This document shows, one piece after another, positions 46,801-55,682 of a stretch of DNA of 64,000 nucleotides (positions within the stretch are counted from its first letter, which is position 1; each line of letters begins with the position of its first letter). The stretch lies in assembly GCA_014607495.2 (NCBI GenBank), contig CP053161.1, positions 11,975,115 to 12,039,114 on the forward strand, read 5' to 3'. The DNA comes from Carposina sasakii. Taxonomy: Eukaryota; Arthropoda; Insecta; Lepidoptera; Carposinidae. The position numbers and the translations under genes are program-made. The notes below the pieces were generated by a model. The model saw nothing but the letters and a program-made list of their open reading frames with translations. It ran no database searches and was not told where the DNA came from.

Positions 46801-49800
46801 GCGATATTTATTAGATTACACCAAATGGTGTCGGAAGAGTAGAATACAGAACACTACCCCATGTCTGCCCGTGGGTATCTTAAGAGGCGATTAATGGTGA
46901 CAACATAGTCCGAAAAACACAGCGGTCTCCTACTCGCCTGCCCAGCATTGTGACTGGGCACCCCCTCTATGGCAGTAGCTTTGTGGCGTGTCGCCCTGAT
47001 AGAGGTCTACGGTTAGCAGTAGACTACAAAATAAGCTGATGTGCATGTGTAATCCGATATATATGTATGTGTTCGATGTCAACTTTAGTATTCCTGTCAA
47101 TAAGTTAGTAAGTACATAGGCACTTGACCTTATAGAAGGAAAACAGGGTCAACTTATTGATAACAAACAGCATAATATTGTATTAATATTTCAATATCGC
47201 TTTGTTTTGTCTTAAGAAGTGTTGAACAAATGACATTACGTTTATTTATTTAGGTACAATAACAGGGGTAGACATAGGCTGTATCCTCAGTCGTATTTCT
47301 TCTTTTAAGTCTATCCTCATTCAAGGAAGTAACTATTAATATCAAACGAGTTATGCTTAGCGAGTATTTAGTCGCATACTTATGAGTATATGTCGGTACA
47401 ACTTATGATATACAATATTTTGATGGATTTGGTATGAAAAAAAGAAGAAATAACGTAAAAAGTTTTGTCACATTTATCTATAGGAACTTCGGTTTATCTA
47501 TATGCAAATATCACGTTTTTGCATACAAAGTGCGTAAGTAAGTATGTAACATTGTCAAATAGCAATATTGTGTCTAGATAACGATTCTAGGTTAAGTTAG
47601 TCCTTGAAAGATTTGCGAAATCGGTCGTTGACTTGGATAGATAAGAGTAGGTGTGAATTTGACGAATGAGCTTATACAAATGTCTTAAAAATATAACCAT
47701 AGCATACTCGTAGCGGGAATAGATGTAAATTGTAACAGTGGTGTCACTAGGTTTCTGTCGTATTGACAATTTGATAAATCAAAATAATTAAAATATACCT
47801 GGATCCATGAACGTATAAAGAATAACGGACAGAGTGTTGTCATTACACGGAGTGATGCATTCATAGTAAGCTCGGTAACGTAGTAGGGATGTGTATAGAC
47901 GCGTTATCCACTCACACTTTCAAACCATAGTAAGCTCAGCGCCTTCCGGAAAATCTGCACACATACACAACGCGCCGCCATTACGGTGCTTCATCCTGTG
48001 CAGTGACAGCATTACGTCTGTTGTTCTTTATACGTTCATGCCTAGATCAGCGCAAAACCCCAGTCAATACGACAGTATATACAAGTGATTTTTGGTCGTC
48101 AACGTTCCCGAAAACTACGGAATCTCCTCATCATCGCGATCATTTTTCTCCATGCAAGCATACCTGGGAAGTTTCTGGTTTCCAAAATATTAGGGTCCAA
48201 AGTTGAGTAAATAGACTGCGTTTTTCTGCATAAATGCACATAGTCGCGCGTAGCAAGATTTTTTCACGAGAAATAATTAATATCTGTCTATAAAAACACT
48301 AACAGAAACACTAGACATTATAAATTTCGCCCGATCAAGTAATTTAAAAAAAAAATTGCAAAAAAAAATCCCAGCATTTTTTTTGTATAAACTTACTTTA
48401 TTTGATGTATAGAGTATGTATCCTTCGTTAAGGGTGGCCACGAAAAAACATCCCCTGTATACAATAGGTTTATAGCAAGAAATGATTATTCTGTGGCACT
48501 ACTCAACCTGCGTGTTATTCCTCCGGCTGACCTGCTTCACGTCAATTATTATTAACGTAAGGAATACGTTAAAAAATGATCAGTGACAAGTTGCTAGCTT
48601 ATCGCCTGAGAGAAGGCCCGAGTTCATTAGTCGATATGCCCGAAAGGAGATGCAGCTGATGTATTCTAATGGAGCTTTGCATCAGTACAGGACTTCACAT
48701 CCGCATTTTATTGTCGCGCGTATATGAATGTTGCTTCAAAACAGCTGTAGTCATTTCAATGCGGTTTTCTCCTATCTTTCAGTTTCGACGTGTGGCGGGA
48801 GTTCCCCGACCGGATAGTGGGGTTTCCGTCCCGTCTGCACGTCTGGGACAACGGGACACAGTCCTGGAGGTACCACTCCGAGTGGACCAACGAGATCTCT
48901 ATGGTAAGTGATACCTATTAATTTGTACAAGCGAGGCTCGGTTTACGGGACGTGAACGGGCGAATTTTAAAATTAAAACGGTGAAGAGAATGACAGGAGA
49001 TTCGATTCGGGAAAATGGGCGCAAAATACGGCACAAAAGGCAAAAGCTTTTTACCCGACAACGCCAGAAGAAGGGTTATGTTTTTCGAGTGTATGTATAT
49101 TATATAGTATTTATGTATATTTCTTTGGCACGCTCTAGACTAGAGCCATTGTCATGTTATTAGATTCGTCTTATTATTTGTGAGTGACTCTTAGCATAAG
49201 GATCCTCTATGCACTTAGTAGCTAGCTACCACAGATCATCCAACGGTCTGTTGACTCAATGTTGATATTTATACAGGGTGATTTTTGGTCGTCAACGTTC
49301 CCATTTCCCATTTTTCTCCATGGAAGCATACTTGGGAAGTGTCTGGTTTCCAAAATATTAGGGTCCAAAGTTGAGTAAATAGACTGCGTTTTTCTGCATA
49401 AATGCACATTGACGCGTGTAGCAACATTATTTCACGAGAAATAATTAATATCTGTCTATGAAAAAACTAGCATAAACACTGGACACTATAAATTTCGCCC
49501 GATCAAGTAATTCAAAATCAAAACAATTTACATCATTTCCCAGCATTTTATTTGGCATAAACTTACTTTATTTGATGTAGAGTACGGACCCTTCGTTAAG
49601 GGTGGCAACGCAAAAAAGACCCTGTATGCAGTCTAGTTTTTTACATAAATGTAATCTTGTCTATGTTTCTAGGTCTCTATCGCTTCTACTCTGAAATGAA
49701 AATCTGTCCGAAAAGATTAGCCCCATTTTATGCACACATTTATTTATGCATCTCAATGTTCTCAATCAGTTATTACGCCATGACTTGGCACATATAAATG

Positions 49801-51650
49801 TTCTAATATAGTACTTATTACCGCGATATACAGTTCTTAAAAGACTACGCACAGTTATTGTATGCCTTTATTCTTCAGCACTCGTCGACTAAAAATAGGG
49901 TTTGTTTATTAAACGTTGGTGTAATGTTAGTGTTAGGTCTGGTTTACATATTATGCGAAAATTGGCGGTAAACTAAACTGAATAAAAAATATTGAGATCG
50001 GTACATACAGATTTTATTAAATAACTACTTGGTTTTCAAAAATATACAATATACGAAAAATAATATCTATCTATATCTATGTATCTCTCTTACTTATCGA
50101 TAACTCTCAGCAGAATATCAGCGCAGGCTTCATAACCTGCATAATATGCTGAGCTGAGGCCATTTCACAACATTTAAGTGTCCATATTTTTTTTAAATTA
50201 CTGTTTTAATATTAAATAGTGATAAGAACTTAACTTAACTTATTGTTTGCCTAATAGTTGCGAATGTTGTGAAAAAAATTATATATCATTTTGATTTGAT
50301 TTGATAACTCCTTTACCAAAAATACTCTATCTATATTCTATAAGGTTTATAAAATAAAACTGTTATTATGAATATTATTAAAGTCGGATATGAACCTGTC
50401 CTTATGTCATCAGCTCGCGAACTCGGAAATTCGGAACATGAGCGTTTCACCGTATAGTCTCTTTGGATGATGGCGCCAGTTACTATGTGTACGGCTTCAT
50501 TATCTGTGTTACTGCATACAAAAAATGATAGTTTTAGTAACTAATCAGGCAAAGGAGTTATTCTATGAAACGGACTCTCCTAGTTCGTTCATTTTATGTT
50601 ACATACTTGTGGCCCTGTGCTGGGGCTTCACTAAAACACATCAGTTGCATCTCCATCCGTGCATGTCGTATGAGTCGACTATGGAACTTGGGCATTCTCT
50701 GAGGCGATGGACTAGTAACTTATCTAACATCTTTCCTCTATAGTGTACCTGTGTGATCTCCTTTATGACTCTGCAGTTCTAGCTATTCCATTCCAGAAAC
50801 ACAGCCGTGTGTTTATACATGCATGTATTTTTTAGGTGCTAACCGGTGCAGCATTCCACCACAAGCTGTGGTCGTGGTACTATACGTATCGAATGCCGGC
50901 GTCGGCGCGGGAGTGGGTGGACGAGATATTTAACTGTGAGGACATCGCTATGAACTTCCTGGTCGCTAATGTGACCAGGAAACCGCCTATTAAGGTAAAT
51001 AATCGCATTCACACACTTCACAATATATTTACCTAGTCCCACGTTAAGATTCGTAAAGTCTTGTGTCGATACTAAGGAACGGTATATAAATACATAGATA
51101 ATTAAGAGAAACATCCATGATTCGGAAACAAACATCGATATTCATCAATGTTTGCACCTACCGGGATTCGAACCCAGGACCTATGACGCGGCAGGCAGAG
51201 CCACTACTAACTACACCAATTGGCCGTCGATTGTAGTCTTTCTGAAGTTATGTAGGAGCTGTTAAAATTGTAACATTACCTAGACTGTTCTAACGCCCCA
51301 GGGGGTCATGATGACCCCCATGACCTCTTGGCTCTCATTTCACATGTATATTTTTAAACAATTTATTAGTCCGAACAAGAATATTCTTCCAGTTTTATAC
51401 TAATGCTAGTTATTTAAAATTACAGGTAACTCCACGAAAAAAGTTCAAATGCCCCGAATGTAAGAACACTGAAATGCTGTCAGCGGACGCGCATCATATG
51501 TCCCAACGTTCGCTATGCATATCGCGATTCGCTTCTCTATACGGGCACATGGCATTGCAGACGGTGGAATTTCGAGCGGATCCGCTGCAGTATAAAGAAA
51601 ATAAGGTACCCGGGGTACCTTTAGTGTACCCGGACATTGGTGCTTTATAG
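37343..51650 (+). CDS. Ext2: Exostosin-2 (heparan sulfate co-polymerase), EXT2/sotv ortholog
   Basis: Seven exons encode 717 aa (human EXT2 has 718): 37343-37884, 38265-39027, 39818-40001, 45129-45288, 48783-48903, 50836-50994 and 51426-51650. All junction phases agree. Residues ~22-47 form a type II membrane anchor for the Golgi. The GT47 (exostosin) domain follows, with [18 protein letters not shown] and [17 protein letters not shown]. The GT64 domain starts near residue 450 ([15 protein letters not shown]) and carries the metal-binding DDD at 536-538 ([15 protein letters not shown]), LTGAAFHHK and [15 protein letters not shown]. The product works with EXT1/ttv to extend heparan sulfate chains. 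The C-terminus VYPDIGAL resembles human FPNIGSL. Introns are heavily invaded by transposons. Confidence 0.96.
38265..39027 (+). CDS. Ext2: Ext2 exon 2 (GT47 core)
   Basis: It follows tctgtttctacag. It begins (Y)[15 protein letters not shown] and ends EELNMPEHL before GTAAGT. It includes [20 protein letters not shown] and [15 protein letters not shown], hallmark exostosin segments. Confidence 0.94.
39314..39462. repeat. Long hairpin (about 60-bp arms) in Ext2 intron 2
   Basis: cctctttatcagtacggtag and the following ~40 bp are repeated in inverse at the right end, with the two arms separated by ~25 AT-rich bases. The arms are nearly perfect (one visible mismatch, aaattaaacc against ggttcaattt). 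No obvious target duplication was found. Confidence 0.85.
39818..40001 (+). CDS. Ext2: Ext2 exon 3 (start of GT64)
   Basis: It follows cattcgccag. It reads [36 protein letters not shown] and [13 protein letters not shown], ending with one base of a Ser codon before GTGAGT. Confidence 0.95.
40072..40275 (-). repeat. Interspersed repeat, shared with 2199-2395
   Basis: It begins ctagcggccgcccacggctt and ends near agggacagacatcagaaagc; see the copy at 2199. It lies just inside Ext2 intron 3. Confidence 0.55.
40310..40570 (+). repeat. SINE-like repeat in Ext2 intron 3
   Basis: A tRNA-like stretch gcggcgatagccaaatgttt followed by gtaggttcgttcctaatcac (degenerate box B) starts a unit that continues gaggaggattggcgtcagac and ends near aggcctattggctatctttt. 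Only one full copy is in the window, so the SINE call is tentative. Confidence 0.4.
41289..41707 (+). repeat. Truncated inverted copy of the solo LTR (left arm)
   Basis: This is the reverse complement of the 42767-43185 part of the solo LTR. It breaks at 41707 (cctccaccta side), not at an LTR end, directly against the internal hAT terminus. This marks the inner edge of the inverted duplication. Confidence 0.85.
42696..43185 (-). mobile_element. Solo LTR inside the hAT element
   Basis: On the - strand the 490-bp unit starts TGTTACGACCGG and ends CAGTACGTAACA, with the terminal TGTTACG/CGTAACA inversion. The 4-bp duplication gtac lies at 42692-42695 and 43186-43189. A TATA-like gtataaatac lies inside. 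Four-base duplications fit Ty3/gypsy LTRs. No internal retrotransposon sequence remains, so it is a recombination product. Confidence 0.8.
44545..44615 (-). repeat. RTE-type LINE tail in Ext2 intron 3
   Basis: atcatcagcttattgcaatc cactgctggacgtaggcctc is the reverse complement of the RTE family tail seen at 10284 and 61062. Confidence 0.55.
44895..45085. mobile_element. MITE, third copy of the 12768 family
   Basis: It runs from tacgtaaaagcaatagcaaa to ttaggtaataagggggaggc, the reverse complement of the copy at 30060. It ends about 45 bp before the Ext2 exon 4 acceptor. Confidence 0.65.
45129..45288 (+). CDS. Ext2: Ext2 exon 4 (catalytic DDD)
   Basis: It follows ttttctccacag. It reads [35 protein letters not shown] and [17 protein letters not shown], with two bases of a Gly codon before GTGAGT. 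The last 65 bases and the donor are repeated downstream as a tandem array (45224 onward). Confidence 0.95.
45224..45660 (+). repeat. Four tandem 113-bp copies of exon 4 3' end
   Basis: The unit starts acagaatgccaactgacgat at 45224, 45337, 45450 and 45563, a period of exactly 113 bp. Each contains the last 65 bases of exon 4 (through gagtttgg), the donor GTGAGT and ~40 bp of intron. The first is the true exon end. Copies 2-4 have GAC for GAT in the first Asp codon (silent). Copy 4 has a mutated donor (GGCGAGT) and two further changes. Confidence 0.95.
45755..46067. mobile_element. Mariner-type MITE, copy 2 (Ext2 intron 4, inverted)
   Basis: The ends CAGGGTGTTTTT and, inverted, AAACATCCTG are flanked by TA. 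The internal sequence is the reverse complement of the 26941 copy. Confidence 0.75.
46068..47805. other. Ext2 intron 4, with one LINE/SINE tail repeat
   Basis: 46820-47042 contains a unit (ccatgtctgcccgtgggtat through taagctgatg) that matches 61062-61330 in inverse and ends in the RTE-type tail. 46450-46560 holds repeated aacta/gttcg motifs (gaactagttcgcgtagttca). There is no gene. Confidence 0.45.
47806..48040. mobile_element. MITE with CATGAACGTATAAAGAA ends
   Basis: The 17-bp terminal sequence catgaacgtataaagaa at 47806 is inverted at the right end (ttctttatacgttcatg). No coding capacity. The target duplication is not clear, so the superfamily is unassigned. Confidence 0.6.
48082..48457. 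mobile_element. Mariner-type MITE, copy 3 (Ext2 intron 4)
   Basis: Same family and direction as 26941-27304, flanked by TA. The left end is degraded (caagtgattttt). Confidence 0.7.
48783..48903 (+). CDS. Ext2: Ext2 exon 5
   Basis: It follows tcctatctttcag. It reads (G)[38 protein letters not shown] and SM, ending before GTAAGT, phase 0. Confidence 0.95.
49274..49624. mobile_element. Mariner-type MITE, copy 4 (Ext2 intron 5)
   Basis: The ends CAGGGTGATTTTT and, inverted, AAAAGACCCTG are flanked by TA. A short deletion relative to copy 3 lies near 49309 (the ggaatctcctcatcatcgcg block is missing). Confidence 0.75.
49625..50835. other. Ext2 intron 5, remainder
   Basis: No coding sequence. 50740-50820 carries a repeat (tgactctgcagttctagcta through cagccgtgtg) that recurs at 45690-45755, at 63270-63320 and inverted at 8110-8185. 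50468-50510 (gatggcgccagttactatgt) recurs at 62500 and 62673. Confidence 0.45.
50836..50994 (+). CDS. Ext2: Ext2 exon 6
   Basis: It follows tgtattttttag. It reads [40 protein letters not shown] and [13 protein letters not shown] before GTAAAT, phase 0. Confidence 0.95.
51000..51230 (-). mobile_element. tRNA-derived SINE, family 2 (copy 2, Ext2 intron 6)
   Basis: On the - strand it starts tcgacggccaattggtgtag, has box B gggttcgaatcccggtaggt, and ends in the tail shared with 15275-15530. Its 3' end reaches to within about 6-14 bp of the exon 6 donor, and it fills over half of the 431-bp intron 6. Confidence 0.7.
51426..51650 (+). CDS. Ext2: Ext2 terminal exon 7
   Basis: It follows ttaaaattacag. 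It reads [20 protein letters not shown] and continues [20 protein letters not shown], then [10 protein letters not shown] and ends [11 protein letters not shown] and TAG. The cysteines of FKCPEC and SLC match human EXT2. Confidence 0.94.
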   Translation, partial: VTPRKKFKCPECKNTEMLSADAHHMSQRSLCISRFASLYGHMALQTVEFRADPLQYKENKVPGVPLVYPDIGAL

Positions 51651-51718
51651 GCTTCGCTGTTCAAGGTCAGTGGTTTGTCAATTGTCAATTTACCTTGGTT
51701 TGCGGAATACAATTTGAA

Positions 51719-51909
51719 TGCTGTTCAACTGAACCAAATTTGTATGATATAGCAGTTCAACTGAACCCAATTTGTATGATATAGCAGTTCAACTGAACCC
51801 AATTTGTATCACAGCAGTTCAACTGAACCCAATTTGTATGATATAGCAGTTCAACTGAACCCAAATTGTATGATATAGCAGTTCAACAGACCGCAATTTG
51901 TATCGTATA
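51719..51909 (+). repeat. Six 32-bp tandem repeats after Ext2 stop
   Basis: Each unit contains GTTCAACTGAACCCAATTTG and tatgatatagca. Units start every 32 bp (one is 30 bp). Five of six carry the 5-bp inverted repeat GTTCA-AC-TGAAC. The array begins about 70 bp after the stop codon, so it is probably in the 3' untranslated region. Confidence 0.9.
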
Positions 51910-52947
51910 TGTTTACGAATTTTGATGTGAAATAGAATGAACTGTAAATGTTTTACGGCCATATTAAACGGAATTATGCATCTGTCTTACTTTAAGTTCT
52001 ATATGATGTGGGGTCTATGATGATTACGTACCTATCTACTAGGGTTTTTTTGCCATTGTTACACCTAACCCTAAAAACGTTACTTACGCAAAGTACGCTA
52101 GTTAGTAAGAAATTCTAAAAAAATATTAAACAGTACCTAATGCCGTGAAATATTTGCACTTTATTCGAAAAAAAGCGAAAAACGAGTACAGTGTACCTTA
52201 ACAGTGAATTTGTATACAAAAGTAATCGAGCGAAAGAGATGTAAGATATCGGAGCTTTTAAGTGAGATAGACGATAGCGAAAGAGTAGGTTAGTTGTGTA
52301 GAAAAAGGTTGTTTGCTTTGCTTAGAGTTGGTTTTTTGGGTTTTTTATGCGAATGATTTCAGACTATTACATCACATTTATTGGTTAATTTTAATTAAAG
52401 AAATAAAAAAATTAATCATATTTAGTTAGATAGAATAGTGATGATCGACAAAGTGATTTTTTTAAAATTTTATTTATTGACATATTTGCTACATTATATT
52501 GTGTATTTCTTATCATCTGCAAAAAAAAAAAACGATTAGTAGTAGTATAAATTAAGCGATTTGCGATCATCCTAAAATGATATAAAAATTTTCTTCACTG
52601 TAATTCGCATAAAAAATCACAAAAGCAGCCATATCGAATGAAAGTCAAGGAGGTAAGGACAATAACGATTGAAGGCTGTAACGATAAATTAACGGGCGAT
52701 CGTCCAATGCCAGGGTACGTAGGTTACTGCCAGTAGGTGATAGAATGATCTATTCATAAAGCCCGCGCGGCATAAGCTCGGCTATGTATGTACATCGAGG
52801 ACTAAGCTCAGAGTATTTGCGTACGTATACATAGATATGCGACACCTACGCTCAGTTTCAGCTGTTGCTCGCTGCTCCGTTCGCGTGGATGTCATTTATT
52901 GTATGGAATAGTTTACGACCTTTACTCATACCTACCGAATATACATA
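51910..52947. other. Ext2 3' flank, no gene
   Basis: AT-rich, with a candidate AATAAA at 52402 that could be a polyadenylation signal. Near 52760-52850 is a repeat of the type ataagctcggctatgtatgt with a degenerate partner near 55810-55880. No gene is seen. Confidence 0.4.
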
Positions 52948-53370
52948 CAGGGTGTCCCAAAATAAGGACGTCACGCTGACACCGGAGGTAGATAAACTCA
53001 AGGCGCATCAAATAAGCTTAACATGCCCATAGAAAAGTGTCATGAGTATTGAGTATGACCAGTTTCTTTGATTTATCAAAAAAATAAAAATAAATTATGA
53101 CTTTTGTATCAGAGAGCTTTTAAAAAACTATTTTATTAAAAAAAAATACGTTTACGGCTTGGCCGACAATTACTTATGATGTGGCGAACATTACTTAGTC
53201 GATTATTAAAGTGAAACATCGACAAATTTATTGTCAAAGTCAACTTTTATTCTCTCAACAAAACAATAGCTCGACTTTGAGCAGCTACCACGAAAAAAAA
53301 TTACTTGGAACTTAATGAACAAATACTTTTAAAAAATACCTTATACTATGCAGAATTCAAAATGGTATAA
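52948..53370 (+). repeat. Left terminal inverted repeat of the DD41D element
   Basis: Matches the reverse complement of 55260-55682. It includes ggtagataaactcaaggcgc and the cgtttacggcttggccgaca block. Confidence 0.85.
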
Positions 53371-53825
53371 CACTTGCAACAACAGTTCTTTGTTTCTTAA
53401 CACAATACGACAGAGAGAGAAAAAAATCTTTAAGGGAAGGTTGACGTCACGCGGATTATTTCCTAGAACTACGAGTACGTCCCAATAACAAAAGAAACGC
53501 GGCCAGCGCACAAGCATAGTGTGAAACAGATAGAGAATTGTTTTGAACAGAAAGGGATGGAGATAGCTGATATCATACTGACACGACCCGCCAGGTAGTA
53601 AAGAAAACCAGTTCGTTACCTTGCGTTTCGTGCTACACTCGTGTTCTCTGCGCCGCGCCGCCACTGTTTTGTCTGTGAATTCTGTGATACTGAAGATTTA
53701 AAGCATTTCTACTGGACTCTGATTTGCTTGTGATTTGGACCACTGCTGTGTAATGAAAACGACGACTCAGCGCTCAATCGGACTTTGATTTGCTTGTGAA
53801 TTTGGACTTTTGTGAAACGGACACG

Positions 53826-54926
53826 ATGCCGAACAATCGTTACGGCCATAACGAGTATGCAGACATGCACCTAATTTATGGTGAAACGAGACACGTTTCT
53901 GCTCGTGGTAATGTGACCTACAATGCCCGGTTGGCTGCGAGATTGTATGCTGAACGGTATCCCACTCGTACGCCGACAACATACGAAATTATTTTGAGAG
54001 TAGTAAATGCTTATCGTGAGGGTCGAGTACCAGGAACCAGAGCTCCAGGTGCTGGAAGACCCCGCACTATTGATGACGACGTAGTACTCGATGAAGTTCG
54101 CCAGGAGCCAGGTACCTCAGTGCGAAACATTGAAAGGCGCACTGGCATTCCGAAATCGTCGGCTCACCGAATTTTGAATCGCCACAGATACCATCCGTAC
54201 CATATTCAACGTGTCCAAACGCTTCTTTCCTCTGATTACGAACGACGCGTCGAATATTGTCGTCAAATGATTGCGAAATGGAGAGAAAATCCAAATTTTT
54301 TTAATGACGTCTTGTGGAGCGATGAATCTGCATGTAAAAGAGATGGATATTTGAATTTACACAATCTCCACAGCTGGCAGCTCTCAAACCCTTATGAAAA
54401 ACGAGAAGATCGTTCGCAATATCAATTTAAAATTAATTTGTGGACGGGCATAGTCAATGGCCAAATCGTAGGGCCATTTGAGCTGCCAGCTGTCCTGAAC
54501 GGACAAAGTTATTTGAATTTTCTTCAAAATGATTTACCTTCATTACTGGAAGGGCTGGAGACGTACTCTGATGAACTGAGGGGGAGGATGTGGCTACAAA
54601 ATGACGGCTGTCCCGCACACTACGCGCAACGTGTTCGCGAGCACCTCAATGAGGTGTTCCCTAACCGCTGGATTGGGCGTCTGGGGCCAATCTTATGGCC
54701 GCCACGTTCCCCAGATTTAAATCCCTTGGATTTTTTTTACTGGGGATGTTTAAAAGATAAAGTGTACTCAAAACCAATAAGGTCCGAGGCTGAATTAAGG
54801 CAAAGAGTATTTGAAGCTGCCCAAGAAATCTCGTCGATGAGTATGAGAAGATTAGGCCGTAATTTTATCAAAAGATGCCACTTGTGCATAAGGGTGAGGG
54901 GAAGACAATTTGAGCACTTATTGTAA
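53826..54926 (+). CDS. Tc1/mariner transposase (DD41D)
   Basis: An intact 366-aa protein starts MPNNRYGHNEYADMHLIYGE (in-frame ATG at 53790 is also possible). The N-terminal ~60 residues (ARLAARLYAERYPTRTPTTY) look like the DUF4817 helix-turn-helix domain of insect transposases. PGAGRPRTI follows, then a second HTH (TSVRNIERRTGIPKSSAHRI). The catalytic residues are the D of LWSDES, the D of WLQNDGCPAHYAQ and the last D of SPDLNPLDFFYWG. The last two are separated by 41 residues, so this is DD41D rather than Tc1 DD34E or mariner DD34D. The enzyme would cut and paste its own element at TA sites. No stop or frameshift is seen, so it may be active. Confidence 0.9.
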   Translation: MPNNRYGHNEYADMHLIYGETRHVSARGNVTYNARLAARLYAERYPTRTPTTYEIILRVVNAYREGRVPGTRAPGAGRPRTIDDDVVLDEVRQEPGTSVRNIERRTGIPKSSAHRILNRHRYHPYHIQRVQTLLSSDYERRVEYCRQMIAKWRENPNFFNDVLWSDESACKRDGYLNLHNLHSWQLSNPYEKREDRSQYQFKINLWTGIVNGQIVGPFELPAVLNGQSYLNFLQNDLPSLLEGLETYSDELRGRMWLQNDGCPAHYAQRVREHLNEVFPNRWIGRLGPILWPPRSPDLNPLDFFYWGCLKDKVYSKPIRSEAELRQRVFEAAQEISSMSMRRLGRNFIKRCHLCIRVRGRQFEHLL

Positions 54927-55259
54927 AAAATATTAAAATGCGTTCATAACAAACCGTTTTTTATTATCCCTCAACGTCCCCATTGTTCCCACCAAACCGG
55001 TGTCTAATCTGGCACCATTCAAATACTACCTGTCTTGTTTACGTGGATTAGACGCCATTTTGGTTTGAACAGCGACTTAGTTTTTGTCCTTTTCACTCCC
55101 TATTACTTAGTCAGACTAAAAAAGAGACACCCTACTAGACCATTTCTCTTAACTACTCGATTTTGTCAACTGCAGGGACTTCCTAGGTTTTTTTAATAAT
55201 TCGACTTGGGTAGGACTTCGATGTGTGATACCTCGAATTTGTTGTTTTTTCAATACACA

Positions 55260-55682
55260 TTATACCATTCTGAATTCGCCATAGCACAAGATATTTTTTA
55301 AAAGTATTCGTTCATTAAGTTCCAAGTAATTTTTTTTCGTGGTAGCTGCTCAAAGTCGAGCTATTGTTTTGTTGAGAGAATAAAAGTTGACTTTGACAAT
55401 AAATTTGTCGATATTTCACTTTAATAATCGACTAAGTAATGTTCGCCACATCATAAGTAATTGTCGGCCAAGCCGTAAACGTATTTTTTTTTAATAAAAT
55501 AGTTTTTTAAAAGCTCTCTGATACAAAAGTCATCAATTTTTTAATTTTTTTTGATAAATCAAAGAAACTGGTCATACTCAATACTCATGACACTTTTCTA
55601 TGGGCATGTTAAGCTTATTTGATGCGCCTTGAGTCTATCTACCTCCGGTGTCAGCGTGACGTCCTTATTTTGGGACACCCTG
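55260..55682 (-). repeat. Right terminal inverted repeat of the DD41D element
   Basis: The inverse of 52948-53370 with a handful of substitutions and one short indel in an A/T run, followed by the TA duplication. Confidence 0.85.

Larger units (their letters stand above)
52948..55682 (+). mobile_element. Tc1/mariner element with 423-bp TIRs (2.7 kb)
   Basis: The ends CAGGGTGTCCCAAAATA are inverted (TATTTTGGGACACCCTG) and flanked by TA. The terminal inverted repeats extend to 53370 and from 55260, about 423 bp each, with few differences. One intact transposase gene lies between them. Long TIRs and an open gene suggest recent insertion. Confidence 0.93.

Noticed and set aside
51719..51909. CRISPR-like direct repeats
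   Set aside because: Units are contiguous with no unique spacers, and the genome is eukaryotic.
53341..53664. 107-codon - strand frame
   Set aside because: It overlaps the left terminal repeat and spacer of the DD41D element and has no known domain.
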